DNA from: Syngnathus acus
Lineage: Eukaryota > Chordata > Actinopteri > Syngnathiformes > Syngnathidae
Direction of reading: 5' to 3'
DNA length: 64,000 bases
Assembly (NCBI RefSeq): GCF_901709675.1
Contig: NC_051108.1
Span: 3,880,631-3,944,630 of the forward strand
The position numbers were made by a program, and so were the translations under genes. Of the stretch, positions 38,700 through 51,300 are shown in pieces. The notes beneath the pieces are model-generated. The model had not been told where the DNA came from and did not search any database. It saw only the letters and a program-made list of their open reading frames with translations. How positions within the stretch are numbered: position 1 is the first letter of the stretch; each line of letters begins with the position of its first letter.

Positions 38700-39232
38700 A
38701 CAGAAATAAAACATTGTTTCCATTGCTTTACCTAATCAAATGCAAGGCGACACAGCGTCTCTCTTTGAGTGTGCGCCACTATTCCGGCACAGGTTTCCAT
38801 TTCAAGCCTCTGGGCAAATCAGCATTGCATTTGCTTCCGACTGTTGCTCGTTTGCAGCCAATTGGAAGATTCCAATGTGTGGGTCATTTTGCGAAGGTTT
38901 GCTCTGTGGCTTTCTCTACACAGGCTTGAAAACGTTAGGATTCGGTCTCGTTCCAAAGTAAAGAGGATTGCAAATGGTCGTATTGGGCAACTTCCCTCTG
39001 GCGTATTCTTTGAAAGTCTAATGACAAAATCTCCTCATGAATATGGAACAAAGCACAGCATCAAGTAAAGATGCAATGACATCATGCTTCACTGTCAAAT
39101 GGTATATATCGCCTCATGTTCATTTGGTACTCCTTGTTTTGTTGGATATGTTTAATCAGGTAAGGGCTTTATTAAGCTATAAAATGTGAATATAGATCTA
39201 AAGAATATTTCTCAAGATATTGTTATAGGACC

Positions 39233-39365
39233 CATGGGCCTCAAACTCATTTTATCGTGGGCTTGCAGTTTTGGTATTGAATTTAATGCACAATTTGTCT
39301 TCGCGGACCATAAAATGATGTGGTAGGCCGAATCGGTCCCCCGTGCCTTTATTTTGACACCTCTG
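39233..39365. mobile_element. Decayed, internally deleted relative of the hAT MITE
   Basis: The left end CATGGGCCTCAAACTCATT and the right end TTTGACACCTCTG match the element at 11884. The shared internal stretch AATTTAATGCACAATTTGTC ties the two. Most of the middle is missing and the 8-bp duplication is no longer readable. Confidence 0.75.
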
Positions 39366-40509
39366 CTATATATAACAATGCACCCATCAATGGAAATAGT
39401 GACAAATCCTATAATCGCCTTTTGAGAACCACAACAAAATGATTGGTTATTAACAATATTGTTTAAATGAACATGCAAATTGTATAAAAGTGCAAAATAA
39501 AGTTTTTTAAATTAGCTTGTTCACAAGCACACATAGCAGAGCAGCCATGGGGTATTCTTCTGTTTATTGTCGTTTTATTTATTATCAAGGGGATCTCGCA
39601 CTTGATCAATCAAGATTGGATTGTGTGTGCATGTGTGTGTATTGAAAATTCACTCTTGAGTGGAGTTTGTTTTTCTTTACTGAAATTTCAATAGTGTTGC
39701 ACCATAAAGGGGAAGAATGCAGCATTGCTTTTAATGATGGTGTGTTTTTGTGAGTTGGGTTAGAAAGGATGAGCAGTATTGATAGAGGTGATGAACTCGG
39801 TTTAATGACCATATGTGATTCAGCCAGTTCGAGATTTTAAAGGGAAGCTGAGCGCAAGGAAATTGGAGTAAGTAACCGGTTTTTTTTTTTGCCCACCGTT
39901 TTCAATTGTTTTGCACGTTTGTAAACTTACTTTTCAGATGGTAAAATCGTCCGTGACCTTTTTTTTAAATTCAGCTCATTTCTGCGTTGGCTCAGTTCCA
40001 TCATCTGACATGTTGCCCCAATTGGCATTACGGCATGCTCTGAGGCGTGTGGCTTTATATTAATGTTGAAATAATTGCTTAGGAAATGTGGCTTTAAAGT
40101 GTACTATTCTAGGTCTGATGAAACAAACATGGTATGACAATAGTACTGTGTTTGAGTGCACACAAAAAAAATTACTCTTGGGGAACATTTATCTTAATGA
40201 AAACAGTCATTTGGAACTAGGAACAAAAAGCAGCAGCAGCTTTTGTTTTTGGAACAAACATGAATTTACTGCCAACAAGACAATAAGGGGAAACGCATAA
40301 AATTAGACGTCTTTATACCGGAATTAGACTTCAGTCACATGTGGATGTAAATCAAATGTGAATCTGACTTCTGTGTAAACTATGTAGAACTAATCAACTA
40401 AATGTCAATCAAAATCAATGGCAGGCTGATGTCTAAGAAATACAGTGATTGATTATAATAATAGGAGTATCTAAACAAGCTGTGGTAAATTAACAACTGT
40501 GAATCAATA

Positions 40510-41013
40510 CAGTATTTTTCAGACTATAAAGTGCATTTAAAAATCAACAGTGCACTTTAGAACCAGGTACACCTTATGTATGGATGTCAAATTGAAGTTG
40601 AATAAACTTTGACTTGACGTATTTTCCGGACTATAAGCCGCTACTTTTTGCACAAGCTTTGAACCCTGCGATTTATAGTCCTGTTCATCTTATCTATGGA
40701 TTTTTCCTGGTTTTTATGATATTGTAAGAGGATTTGTTTTGGTAATGCAGGTAATACAAAAGAACATTTTTAATTTCAAACACCTGGAGTTTATAATCCG
40801 GTGCGGTTTATATATGGACAAAACAGGATATTCCATTAATTTTAGCTGGTGCGGTTTATACTCAGATGTGTCTTACAGTCCAGAAATTACGATATTTGCT
40901 GTACTTGTTTGACTTAATGTGCACCTTATAAACCAGTCCGTCCTATTTAATTATACAAATTTCCCAAAATAGACGTGTTCATTGAGACTGCTCATAATCC
41001 AGTCGGAATACGG
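40510..41013. mobile_element. Decayed outer element of the same superfamily
   Basis: The left end reads CAGTATTTTTCAGACTATAA and the right end CCAGTCGGAATACGG, with TA on both sides. Many substitutions mark it as older than the other copies. It is interrupted by a second element at 40618-40891. Confidence 0.65.
40618..40891. mobile_element. Inner element, CCGCTACTTTTT type
   Basis: It begins CGTATTTTCCGGACTATAAG followed by CCGCTACTTTTTGCAC and ends CAGTCCAGAAATTACG. The arms contain GGTGCGGTTTATATATGG. It lies within the older outer element. I recall this end type being widespread in teleosts, but I cannot name the family. Confidence 0.7.
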
Positions 41014-41091
41014 TACTACAGCTAAACCCATAGACGGCTAACTGGTTGTTATGTTGGTCACACCTAACTTGTATAGATAGAAACTGGGTCA

Positions 41092-41234
41092 TGAATCAAT
41101 TTTCTAAACTGCTTATCTTGTTCAAAACTGTGGGAAGCTAGAACATATTCCAGCTGCACCCTGGACTGGTTACGGGAAACTCATCATCATAGTGTAGGAA
41201 TTGAACACACAGACAAATGAACCACTACACCATT
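41092..41234 (-). mobile_element. Old, partly deleted copy of the SINE/LINE-tail repeat
   Basis: The order of motifs matches the tail half of the SINE at 26836. AATTTTCTAAACTGCTTATC corresponds to its ATTTTCTGTACCGCTTTATC. ATATTCCAGCTG, CACCCTGGACTGGTTACGG and GGAATTGAACACAC follow in the same sequence. About 200 bases between them are lost and many sites have changed, so it is far older. Confidence 0.6.
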
Positions 41235-43768
41235 AGTGAATTTATCAGTGAGTAATCAAAACAAATAAGATGAATCTAGAAAACAAAACACCTGTCAAGT
41301 CATTGCAGAATATTTAGTCACATGAAAAATGGGAAAAAGAAAATTGTGTATCTTATCCAGTACCAGGATCGAGATATTTATTATTTATCTTTTGGCAGAT
41401 GTTTTAAGTCCATCTAAATTATGAAATTGGACTCACTGTTGTAATACTTTGAAGCGGATTTCATGTTGGTAAAACTAGATTTATTTAACTCGCATATTAA
41501 AAGGTCAGAAACTTATTTTCCCCATCCAGTTTTTTTGCTAGATTGATTTGAATTCCATTATAAGGGGATTGTGAAATCATGGGGTCATGGTGAAAGATAC
41601 ATTTTGATATCTTTAGTCTTTTTTTTTATGAGTGAAGTTGTCGGGAAAGGAAAGAAGACATCCCACTCACTTGCAAGTCTATAAAAAATAGATAGCTTTG
41701 AGGTTTCATTAATAATGCAATTATATGGAATATAGGCTGTATTCAAGTATTTTTTAGATGATTTATTTAATCCTAAAGGATCATTTTTTATTAAAATTCA
41801 AATATAAAATCTGATTTTTTTTGTCTCCTCAGTACTTCATATTCTTTGTGTAATGTGTTTCCATAAAATTATGTTCTCATAAATACACATATGCACACAG
41901 CAATCATGTTTGAAAATGATGCTAATATAATAAAAAAAATAATTTAAGAAAAAAAAAACATCTGCTAACATTTCACATAGCTGGGCTTCCTGGTTTCAGA
42001 GACTCTTGCCCCAGAATTATGGGGACTGCTTGATGAGTAGTTGCGTCGATTTGGAAGGTCGTTGGCGAGAGGCCTCGGCCACGATTGGAAGATGATCAGA
42101 GAGTAGAGTCATTAGAAATCCCTCATTCGCACTCTGCAGTGTAAACGGCCCAGCGGTCTCCATCTAAAGGAAGCCAGAGGAAAGATCACCTCTGTCGCTC
42201 TGAAATTGGAGCATGCACAGAGGAGGGTTGCTGCCAAAGCTGAGTTAAGGAAAAGGGAGGGGGGGGGTTAAAAAGAGTTATGTGCTCCTATTTATTGACT
42301 TGCCCGCACAAGATCACTAAACTGTTTCAAGGGAAGGGGAATGAAGTTTTTCCCAGAAGCACCGCACACATTAAAGGGGTGACAATTTGCCTTCATAAAA
42401 GCTTGAACACACTATGGAGAGACAATTTCTATTGCAAATGTACTTAACCTCCTCATTATGGTTATTATTTTCCTCTTTTGGTTTGTCTCACTTAGCGGTA
42501 AGTTATCCTAGCACAGGATGTACCTGAATACGTCTCAAAAAACACAATTGATTTATTTTTACTCCTGATGACATTTTGCTGTGAATGGAGTATGATTAAG
42601 ACGGTGTGTGTTCCTTTTCCATTAGTGGTTCATTTGATTTTAGATTTGAATCACTTTTGTTGGTATTTTTGTGTTTCAGCAAAGTAAACATGTGATATCC
42701 AAAAAAGGGTTTGTACAATTCTTGCACTGGCAGTATGAGATATTGTTGTCACGTGCTCAAAACTTTTTTTTTTTTAATTTGAACCTTTTTTGTCCTTAGA
42801 TGATAGATGAACCATATATGTATATATATATGTTTTTTTTTTTGTTTTTTTAAATTCAATTCGATTGTAGATGGCCCAATTTGATTCGAATTTATCAACT
42901 TAATTATCAATATGACTTGCAAGAAGAGCATCACGGGAGATTAATTAGATTTTTTTTTTAACCCAACCCTTTTATATAGAGTATGTATACATATAGAAAC
43001 GTATACACACATACAAAAACCTTAGACTGATTTTACCCAGTCTCAACAATGACTTAACATACCTCATAAATGCTTCAAAAAAAGTTCAAAGTTACAAGAA
43101 TTCTTAGGTACCAACGTCCTACTTTCCAAAAAGCGTGCTTTTATGTGGCTACATCTTTACCTTGTCCTCCTCCTGGCTTAACTATGCAGGTAAAGGGGAT
43201 GTGGGCTGAGGCATACAGTCCTCCACCGCTCCATTACTCTCCTACATAATCTTTCCACCACTCTGTACTGTGTCATATTCAATAAGGCATGTCCACTTTG
43301 GAGCAATCCAAGCAAATGTGGAGGATTACATTGAAATCCCACTCGTAGCTAAATGGAAAGACATCACATCAGTGATTTTAAAGATATTCTACCTTCACCA
43401 TATCAGTAGTTTTAAAGCCTCTTAGCCCAATTATAGAACATTAATGCAGGAGCATGAACGTTTGAAGTTACACTAATGATGATGTTGATGGCACTGCTTA
43501 GTGCCATCCTCGTTTATACAACAATTTTCGAAAGTCTTCATCTCATTAAATATCAATATCAGAGTGGATTTTGATCATAAAAGTTTGTGCTGTATGAATC
43601 AATTAGCCACCTTTTCCAAAACGGTGTGTCATTTTGCTCCATTATTTTCCTCAAGCCAAGGAGGACTAAAGGGATTCTTTTTTTTTTTTTTTTAGATTCT
43701 TGGCATCATTTTAGATGCTAATTCTAATTCGGCAGGTTTTGTTTCATGTCAATTGTACTCTTTGATTA
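41235..43768. other. No gene seen
   Basis: A higher-complexity patch at about 41980-42250 interrupts AT-rich sequence with T runs near 42770 and 42832. It has no frame worth calling. Confidence 0.55.
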
Positions 43769-44154
43769 CCGTATTTTCCGCACTATAAGGCGCACCTAAA
43801 AACCTCAAATTTTCTCAAAAGCCGACAGTGCGCCTTATAATCTGGTGCGCCTTATATATGGACCAATATGGATTCATGGATGAGGACTAACTTATTAAAG
43901 TAAGCTTTACGTGTTTAATTTGTGTGTTGTGTGATATGAACGTTTGAGCAACGTTGAGTTATTGATGTGTTATTGTTTTCACTATTTTGAGTGTTACTAT
44001 ATTGTGATTGCATTAACGTTTGAGCAACGTTGAGTTATTTATTCGATGCGCCTTATAATCCGGTGCGCCTTATATATGAACAAAGTTTTAAAATGGGTCA
44101 TTCATTAAAGGTGCGCCTTATAATCCGGTGCGCTTTATAGTGCGGAAAATACGG
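43769..44154. mobile_element. Palindromic MITE copy 10 (CTCAACGTTGCTCAA core)
   Basis: This TA-flanked element of 386 bp has the same core as copies 7 and 9, in reverse sense. Confidence 0.92.
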
Positions 44155-45062
44155 TACTACGTATCAGTCCAGTGGAATTGATCAGATAACAGATCAATTC
44201 TGCAACTTGATGAAGTCTGTGTGTGTTTGTGTGTGTAGGGACAGAGGTGAAACTATGTATCTGAGAAGAAAATGATTGCTGGAACTCTGTGCAAAGCGCT
44301 TCTAGATATGAAGGTATCTTGACTTGAAGGCAAAGAGCAACTTCTGCGTACACAGCAAAAACCTCCCGAGTGTTATGAACTCATGCTACAAGCTTTTAGT
44401 CTTTTCCAAGAATAATGATCTGTTTGTAGAAAAACATTTAACACCTTGCCTCCGTAGAGACCTGACTCTTTGGTGTAATTATGACACACACCATGAGCAA
44501 TGCGTTTAGTCTCTGTAGCGCGTGGGGGATGCATTTGCCATAAACTGTACACACAGTGTTTACTTGTTGGGACAAACGGATTGCTTCACCATTCACAACT
44601 GTGACTAATACAATCTATGATGATCATTATCTATCCCTGTGCACCCCCATCGTTATTATTCACCATATATACATCCCCAATTAATCTCTCATCCATCCGG
44701 AAAATGTTACATTTGCTACAGATGAGAAGCTTTTATTCTGAGATGACATTTAGTAAGCACCTCTTTCCATAATGCAATTCTGAGACGAGTAGTCTTCAAG
44801 CTCCACCAATCAATAGGTGAATTAAATAATGCATTGAATGTCTAGTTGTAGTAATTTATTTTGGGTGTTGCAACTACTGAGAATTATTGCCAATATTTTT
44901 TCCAGTCCCCCCTTTACCCACACACACTTACTCCATTAAATTATTTATTGTTTTGTTCTGCTAAAAAGTCCAGCTGTCGACTTAACAATAATGCTTACCT
45001 TATCTTATCTTGAACCATCCACTAAAATAATAATTCTGTGTATAATTCTGCCTCAAGAAAAA

Positions 45063-45116
45063 AATACGGCCACCCCTTTGCCACCCTTGGTAAAATCTTT
45101 TAGAGCCGCCCCTGCT
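45063..45116. repeat. Probable dispersed repeat fragment
   Basis: The short GC-rich stretch GGCCACCCCTTTGCCACCC with AGAGCCGCCCCTGC stands out from its AT-rich surroundings and resembles a common fish repeat. No second copy is seen in this window, so the call is tentative. Confidence 0.3.
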
Positions 45117-46198
45117 CAAATTATATTTTTATTGTTGTTGTTGTTCTTTGAGATGTCGCTGTTTTATCTTTTCCACATACGCACGTTAGCATTTTGAGCT
45201 ATCATGACGTCAATATACATTTAAAACACCTTCCTTCCTTCTGACACTTTCCATGACGTTTAGTCTGGTCAATCCCCCTTTGTCATGTGATCTTTTGTGC
45301 TGCATTCACTGACCCTTATCGGGACTTGACAAACCTATTTGTCTCTTTTTGTTTTTTTGTCATTGTGGGCCGGATCAGATGCTACCCTGTTTTAGATACA
45401 GGACACAGTAAGCCAGCCAAGGACAATCAACACAGTGACCTTACCTAGCAGGCATTTGAGAAACAAGCAGACCCTTAAAATCCCTTTAAAGTTTAAAACT
45501 GTTATTGTTAGACTTTAAAAATAGTTTACATTATTTATCGCGGGATTTTGGAGGGTGGGGAGGTCAATTCCCTTTTCAGGTAAACGACAGCTGTAAATTC
45601 TAAGAAAGAATTTCTCACATATTGTAGTCCAGTAAACCAAAGTACCCACTACAAGCTTTGTGATAACAATAAATAAGCGTATTGCCTTTCCGAGAGTGTC
45701 AACAATGACCAAAGACAAGGAAATAATAAGGTTCGTAAAAGTCAAATTCATGGCAGAGCTGTTGTACCGAATGTTTACAGCCTAGTGAATGACACCTTTT
45801 ATTTGCTGTCACTGTCACCAATGTATTAAAAAGAAAAAGAAAAAAAAGGCACATTCGAAAACTGGCTCTTTAATCCCATGCATGCAAATAATGAGCAAAC
45901 ACGGCAAAGCACATCTATAAACTGGTGACATTTAAGAGCCGGAGGGAGAAGCATTCAGATGGGGGTGACAACTTTGTGGTTAGGATCATGGAGGATCACA
46001 ACAACCATTCCTAAAAATATTGCTGCTAACTTATACATTTACGAAAATTCTTTACAGCTAAAGTAGCTCTTTGTAGGGCACGGAATCATCAGAATCGTAT
46101 TTATACTTAGTAATTCTAAATATTTCCATGTATGGTTTTATTGGTGCGTCCGGATTCCTTAATGATCTTCTCTCGATCCTCCGCCCGGATGTCTTGTC

Positions 46199-46290
46199 AA
46201 AAGGTCAAAGTTAAAGTCAAAGTCTGCTTTATTGTCAATCTCTTCACATGCCAAGACACACAAAGAAATCGAAATGTTTTGGTAGCTACA
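46199..46290. repeat. Probable dispersed repeat fragment (TTTATTGTC type)
   Basis: AAAGTTAAAGTCAAAGTCTG leads into CTTTATTGTCAATCTCTTCA and CAAGACACACAAAGAAATCG. I recall such sequence as a frequent teleost repeat. There is no second copy here to confirm it. Confidence 0.35.
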
Positions 46291-46589
46291 TTTTTATGAG
46301 TCCAAAACAATGATACCAGAGACCTTCAACCTCTTAATCATCGTCTTGCTTAGGCTGAATCAGACTGAGTCACTCTGATAATGTTACCATGACAATGTTA
46401 TCTGTGCAGTACATATCTGAATGTTGTTGTTGCCAAAAGTTTACTAAATTGGATAAGTTGTGTATATATATATATCTTGGTTTTGGGACTATTTTGTTGA
46501 TAATCATACTTTATATTTTTGTTTGTGTCTGTTTCTTGGTATTTTTCCTACAGGTTGCTCCTTAGCCTGTTTTTATTTAACTCTATATA

Positions 46590-46830
46590 CTGTATTTTCT
46601 GCACTATAAGGCGCACCGGATTATAAGGCGCACCTTCAATGAATGTCCCATTTTAAAACTTGTCCATATATAAGATATATACATTTGGCCCGCGGGCCGG
46701 ACTATGGACACGCCTGCTGTAGTGGCTCAATATTGGTCCATAAATAAAGCGCACCTGATTATAAGGCGCACTGTCGGCTTTTGAGAAAATTGGAGGTTTT
46801 TAGGTGTGCCTTATAGTGCGGAAAATACGG
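46590..46830. mobile_element. Palindromic MITE, CCGTATTTTCCGCAC family, copy 11 (hAT-end core)
   Basis: TA-flanked with the left end slightly changed (CTGTATTTTCTGCAC). The full GGCCCGCGGGCCGGACTATG core is present. Forward sense. Confidence 0.9.
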
Positions 46831-48262
46831 TACATCAAATATTTGTAGACATGGCTGTGACTTAATCCAAACGATGGGTGTCTCAGTGACCATCTCTTCT
46901 TTATCTGTCGATGATTCACTTTTAAACGTACCATGGTGCGTGTTTACAGCAGAAATAAAGCTCACCATTGATAAGAACAAGTTGTTCTTGTTAGCCTATC
47001 AGCAAAGTTGGACGTAAGCCAGCGCTGAAGTCTCAGGGGCGTATTTCTACACAACCCATCGCTACGACACGGGACTCGGTATACTGCGTCTCCAAACACA
47101 CACATGGCAAGATAGTCTGGGAATGGAACATGTGTTAACACTCTCCTTTCAAGAGATACATTGAAGAGGACATTGAGCAATGTTTCATCTTGCATCTCTC
47201 TAGCGGCCAACCGATTGCAGGCGTCTAAAATGCTTCCATGTGCAGTCTGTGCATTCCGACAACGTCTCTTGAGGCATTTTCAAGACTCCCCATCAAAGAT
47301 ATCAAATACCCAAGGGACAGTAGATACTCATGAGAAATTCCCCCAATGGTTCTTAGTTGCCATAACAGTTGAATAACAGGACCGGGGGAATTTTAGTCAT
47401 TCCGGTTGCATTTTTTGTGCCCGCGATTGTTTTTCCGATGGTTATGCACCAAGGAGATGGAGTCAGGGCTTCTTTATGACAGTCGTAATCACCATCCCTG
47501 GCGGCTGCATAGGGACATCAGCTCCAATGGGCTGTTTCAGGGCACACCTTGCTGTCAAATAAAAGTGTCTGGATGAAGGTCGGCGGGAGAACAAAGAGGT
47601 TCTCTGTGTGGGGGGGAAAAAAAACAGCCACTCTCAGAGGGGCGAGATACAAACCCGTCTGTTACAGTGTGTGCAATGTTCTGCCTCCAGTCTATTTGTT
47701 TAACCATCACACGTCAGTGTGGATGTCAGTTGAAAGCAGCATAACTGGCCCAGGCTCTGTTTTTTTTGACAGTACCACATGCTCCATCCCAAGGTTGTGT
47801 CAAACAAGTCACTTGCTATGACAAATGGTGTTTAGTGTCAAAATTACATACATCATGATTGCGTTTAATCAAAAACAGGACTACCACATCCTAAATAAGT
47901 GGGTAATGTATGGGGAGTTAACATCTGTTTTCAGGGTAGGATCAGGAAAGGGCATTCAGGATAACAAAACCGCAATATTAGACAAGGTTTTAGTTAACTG
48001 CAGCGAGACGGGAAGTATTAAACCTTATAGAGGCCCATCTGACTAAACTGATTTAGCATCCGATAGTATACGAAGCAGTATTCAAAGAGCATGAAAGTCA
48101 GCGAGAACTTGTTGAATTTCAATGTCTCTGATGTAGATCAAGGCAGCCACCAAAAAAAAGTTCCAATATTACCGTTCGAGGAAATCCAAAGTGACAAATC
48201 CCTCAAAATGAAATCAATCTTGAATATATCTTAACTCATCCACTGCCAAGCCAATTAAATTA
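46831..48262. other. No gene seen
   Basis: Mixed-composition spacer. Frames of 70-90 codons at 47.1-48.0 kb lack protein features. Confidence 0.55.
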
Positions 48263-48309
48263 CCGTATTTTCCGGACTATAAGGCGCACCGGACTATAAG
48301 GCGCACCTA
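48263..48309. mobile_element. Solo terminus of the CCGGAC subtype (copy 12)
   Basis: The left 47 bp is present (CCGTATTTTCCGGACTATAA and two ATAAGGCGCACC rungs). No matching right arm follows, so this is a truncated element or a deletion product. Confidence 0.85.
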
Positions 48310-51300
48310 CTATTGGGTTATTTGTCCCTACTTTCAATTGGATAAAAGAATATCATTCTAAGAAGCCTCTCTTTTTGCTCTTAGGAGGTCGAACAAATCT
48401 TAAGTTAAGTTGAACTTAATAATTATAATGCTTGTTTGTTCATTGCAAAACTATAAATGAAGTGCCCTAACTCCCCATCCATTAGTTTATTTCCGTCTGT
48501 GCTGTGTTGACATGACAACCCAATCCAGCAGCCTGACAGGATATTCAAAATGTCACTTTGGTTACTATTTCTCGATTCTTCATATTGCACCGGCATTGGA
48601 GTCAAGTTCTCCCATTGTTTTAGAGATGTTATTCTGGGCACTGGGCCTTTATATAGAACTGATCAAGACCAACACGGTGGCGCATTCATCTTATTGTGAC
48701 ATGGTATCAGACAGGTGCACTAGCTTGTTCCTATCGCGCAATTAATCTGCTTTGTGCCGAGTTAAGAGCAAAGATAGCGAGAGAAGAGGAATGAAAAAAC
48801 AAAAGATCAGCAGCTTTTTACTTATTATTGAAGTTTTTGGGAGCAAGTGTGAAGTTATCTGTTCCTGGAAAAGAAAGATAGGTGAGCCAGTAACCACTAT
48901 TTGTTGCTTTGCAACATTTGTTAATTTCTACAAAAAATAGTAAAGAAGCTTGAAAAGTTGAGCCTAATTTTTTAAAATGCCGTCTGCTTTTGTTGTTTGG
49001 ATTATATTTGGTTATGTGTCAAGTTTGTCGTGTTTTTGTGATTCAGGTTTTGTCGTATTTGTTTTTTTTTGTTTGTTTTTTTTCCACTTGTGCTCATCAA
49101 CCTAATCCCATACTCTATTTAGTTCTCTTCACCTGTTTCTTTTCTCTTTTGGTCGGTTCATTGTGTTTGCTGCTTCATGTCTTGTGCTCAGTTTTGTTAC
49201 TTTGAACTTTTACTTTGAATTGTGAATGCACTTGTGCATTAGCTGCCTGCATAGGTGTACCAAAAATGAATTTTGAACAAGAACAATGTACAATTCTAGA
49301 ATTAAAAGCGTTTTGAGTTTCAGCCAGATTTTGACTTCAGGACTGTTAATTTGAAGTTTTATTGACATAAAAATAGTTTTTTTTTTCTATAATAATACAT
49401 TTATTTTTATTTATTTATTATTTTATTTTCATTTATTTCTCTATAATAATACATTTATTTTATAATTATTATAATTCTAATCAGTTGTGTATTTATGTGG
49501 CACCCCAGAGAACCAGATGAAGCAGTTTGCAAACAGCGCTCCACCTCTTAATCATAAGACTTCTGACTACAAGCAATATTTTAGTCAGATTAGTTTTTTT
49601 TAATATTCTGAAATGCCACACAAGTGTTAAACAAGAATAACTGCTTATATTTAAAAATAATATCTTAGGAGGCACGAGATGGTGTTTTTCAAAAAACACT
49701 TCACTTTTCTGTCCATCTCAATGTGCCTACTTTATTCCCAAGTCTGAAGAATGTTCTGATTTTTGAACCTCTTCTCTGTATTAAATATAAAATACCTCTA
49801 AAAAGAAAGAAAAACAATGCCATCTGCAGGACCAATCCCCTAATGCAGAGTCATGACTAGCGTCCAGGGGGAAGATAATAGCCATATTTGATTCGTTTAC
49901 AAAAGTGCTTTTGAATGAATCTGCGCACGGTTGCAGACGTCTGGTTTGGGCCTCGTGCCACCTGATCATGACAGAAAACGCGGCCTTGTGCTCTTCTGGG
50001 AGATGAGCATTGAAAAGGGATGCTATTTCAATCGATTTGCTTTTACATTGTCGCTCACACCGAAGTCATCCCCTTGACTCCCCTTCTTGTCCTCCCACAC
50101 TCTTTGTTCTTCCTCCTCCTCACAAGATTGGAGACAAAGCTGTTTTGAGTCATCAGAGGCACCCCGAGAGGAGCGTTAATTCTCACACAGCCTGAGGATG
50201 TTTTGTCAGGCTGTATCCAAATTGAGACGATGTGCTGTGGTATTAGGTGGAAAACAAAAAGTGTGTGTGTGTGTGTGGGGTGGGTTTAAGTCCACCACGA
50301 TGACCAGATGGAACCGCAGATTGTTGCGACAGGGCTAACTGCCTCAGTAAAACCATATGGGTCATAAGTGTCATTTACAGAACTTTTTTTTTTTTTTTTT
50401 TTCATGCTCATCTTAAGCAGGACTGGAGGATCCTGTAAAGAAAAGTTAAAAAGACGAAAATCCGTGTCCGCAGGGCATTCCGTTTCACGAGGAGTTAAAT
50501 TTCGACGCGTGAGCGCAATTCCAAACGAGCTAACGTACGCAACGCCAAGTTTTAATACCGCAAAGCATTAAGTTACAGACAAGTTGCCAGGGTTAATACT
50601 GCGGAGCTGATTGTGACTCGAAGAAATAACAAAAGAAATCACCATGATGATGATGATGAATTAACGACAGGAAAGAAACCAAAGCCTGAGATCAGACGTT
50701 TGAATTATGACACCCCAAAAAAGAAAAGACAAGTAGTGCCATCAGCAGAAAAAAAAGATTAAACACTATAGCTTAGCCGTGTCGGAAAGATTCATTGTAT
50801 TCGTAGCTGTCTGTTGGGAGGCGCTTTCACCTGGTTGCTGATGTAATATGGATTTATCCGACTTCCTGTCTCATCTCGCAACACGGGATTTTTCAATCTA
50901 AGCGTCAACGTGGGGACTTAGATAGGTGTAACGTACTGCTACCCTCAACCCAAGACGTTGGTACCGCCGAGAAACTCGAAAGCCGAAACGCTATTTGAAT
51001 AAAATATAATAAAATGAATAACCTCAGCAGCTCAGTCTGTAATGGATAATCCAACCACAGGCATGATGATATTGACTACAGAAATGCTAAATGCAAGACT
51101 CGGAATTAAAAGTAAACATGGGAATTTAAATCACATTCTTTGCACCGTCATTTGCAATTTTTGCTAATGGAGCAATTAATAAGCCTCTCGAGTCATGTGA
51201 GTGTAAACTGCTGTGAGCGTTTCGCCTCTCAGAACTAATTTGAAATCATGCAATAATAAATCAACAGTGAGGAGAAGGTGTCAGAAGAGAAAAGGTTGAA

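Larger units (their letters stand above)
38414..40507. other. No gene seen apart from the GA run and a decayed hAT MITE
   Basis: Three overlapping short frames at 38714-39068 lie in one GC-richer patch and lack family features. Confidence 0.55.
44155..46589. other. No gene seen apart from two repeat fragments
   Basis: Two tentative repeat fragments are listed separately (45063 and 46199). A GTTGTTGTT run lies near 45136. Confidence 0.55.
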
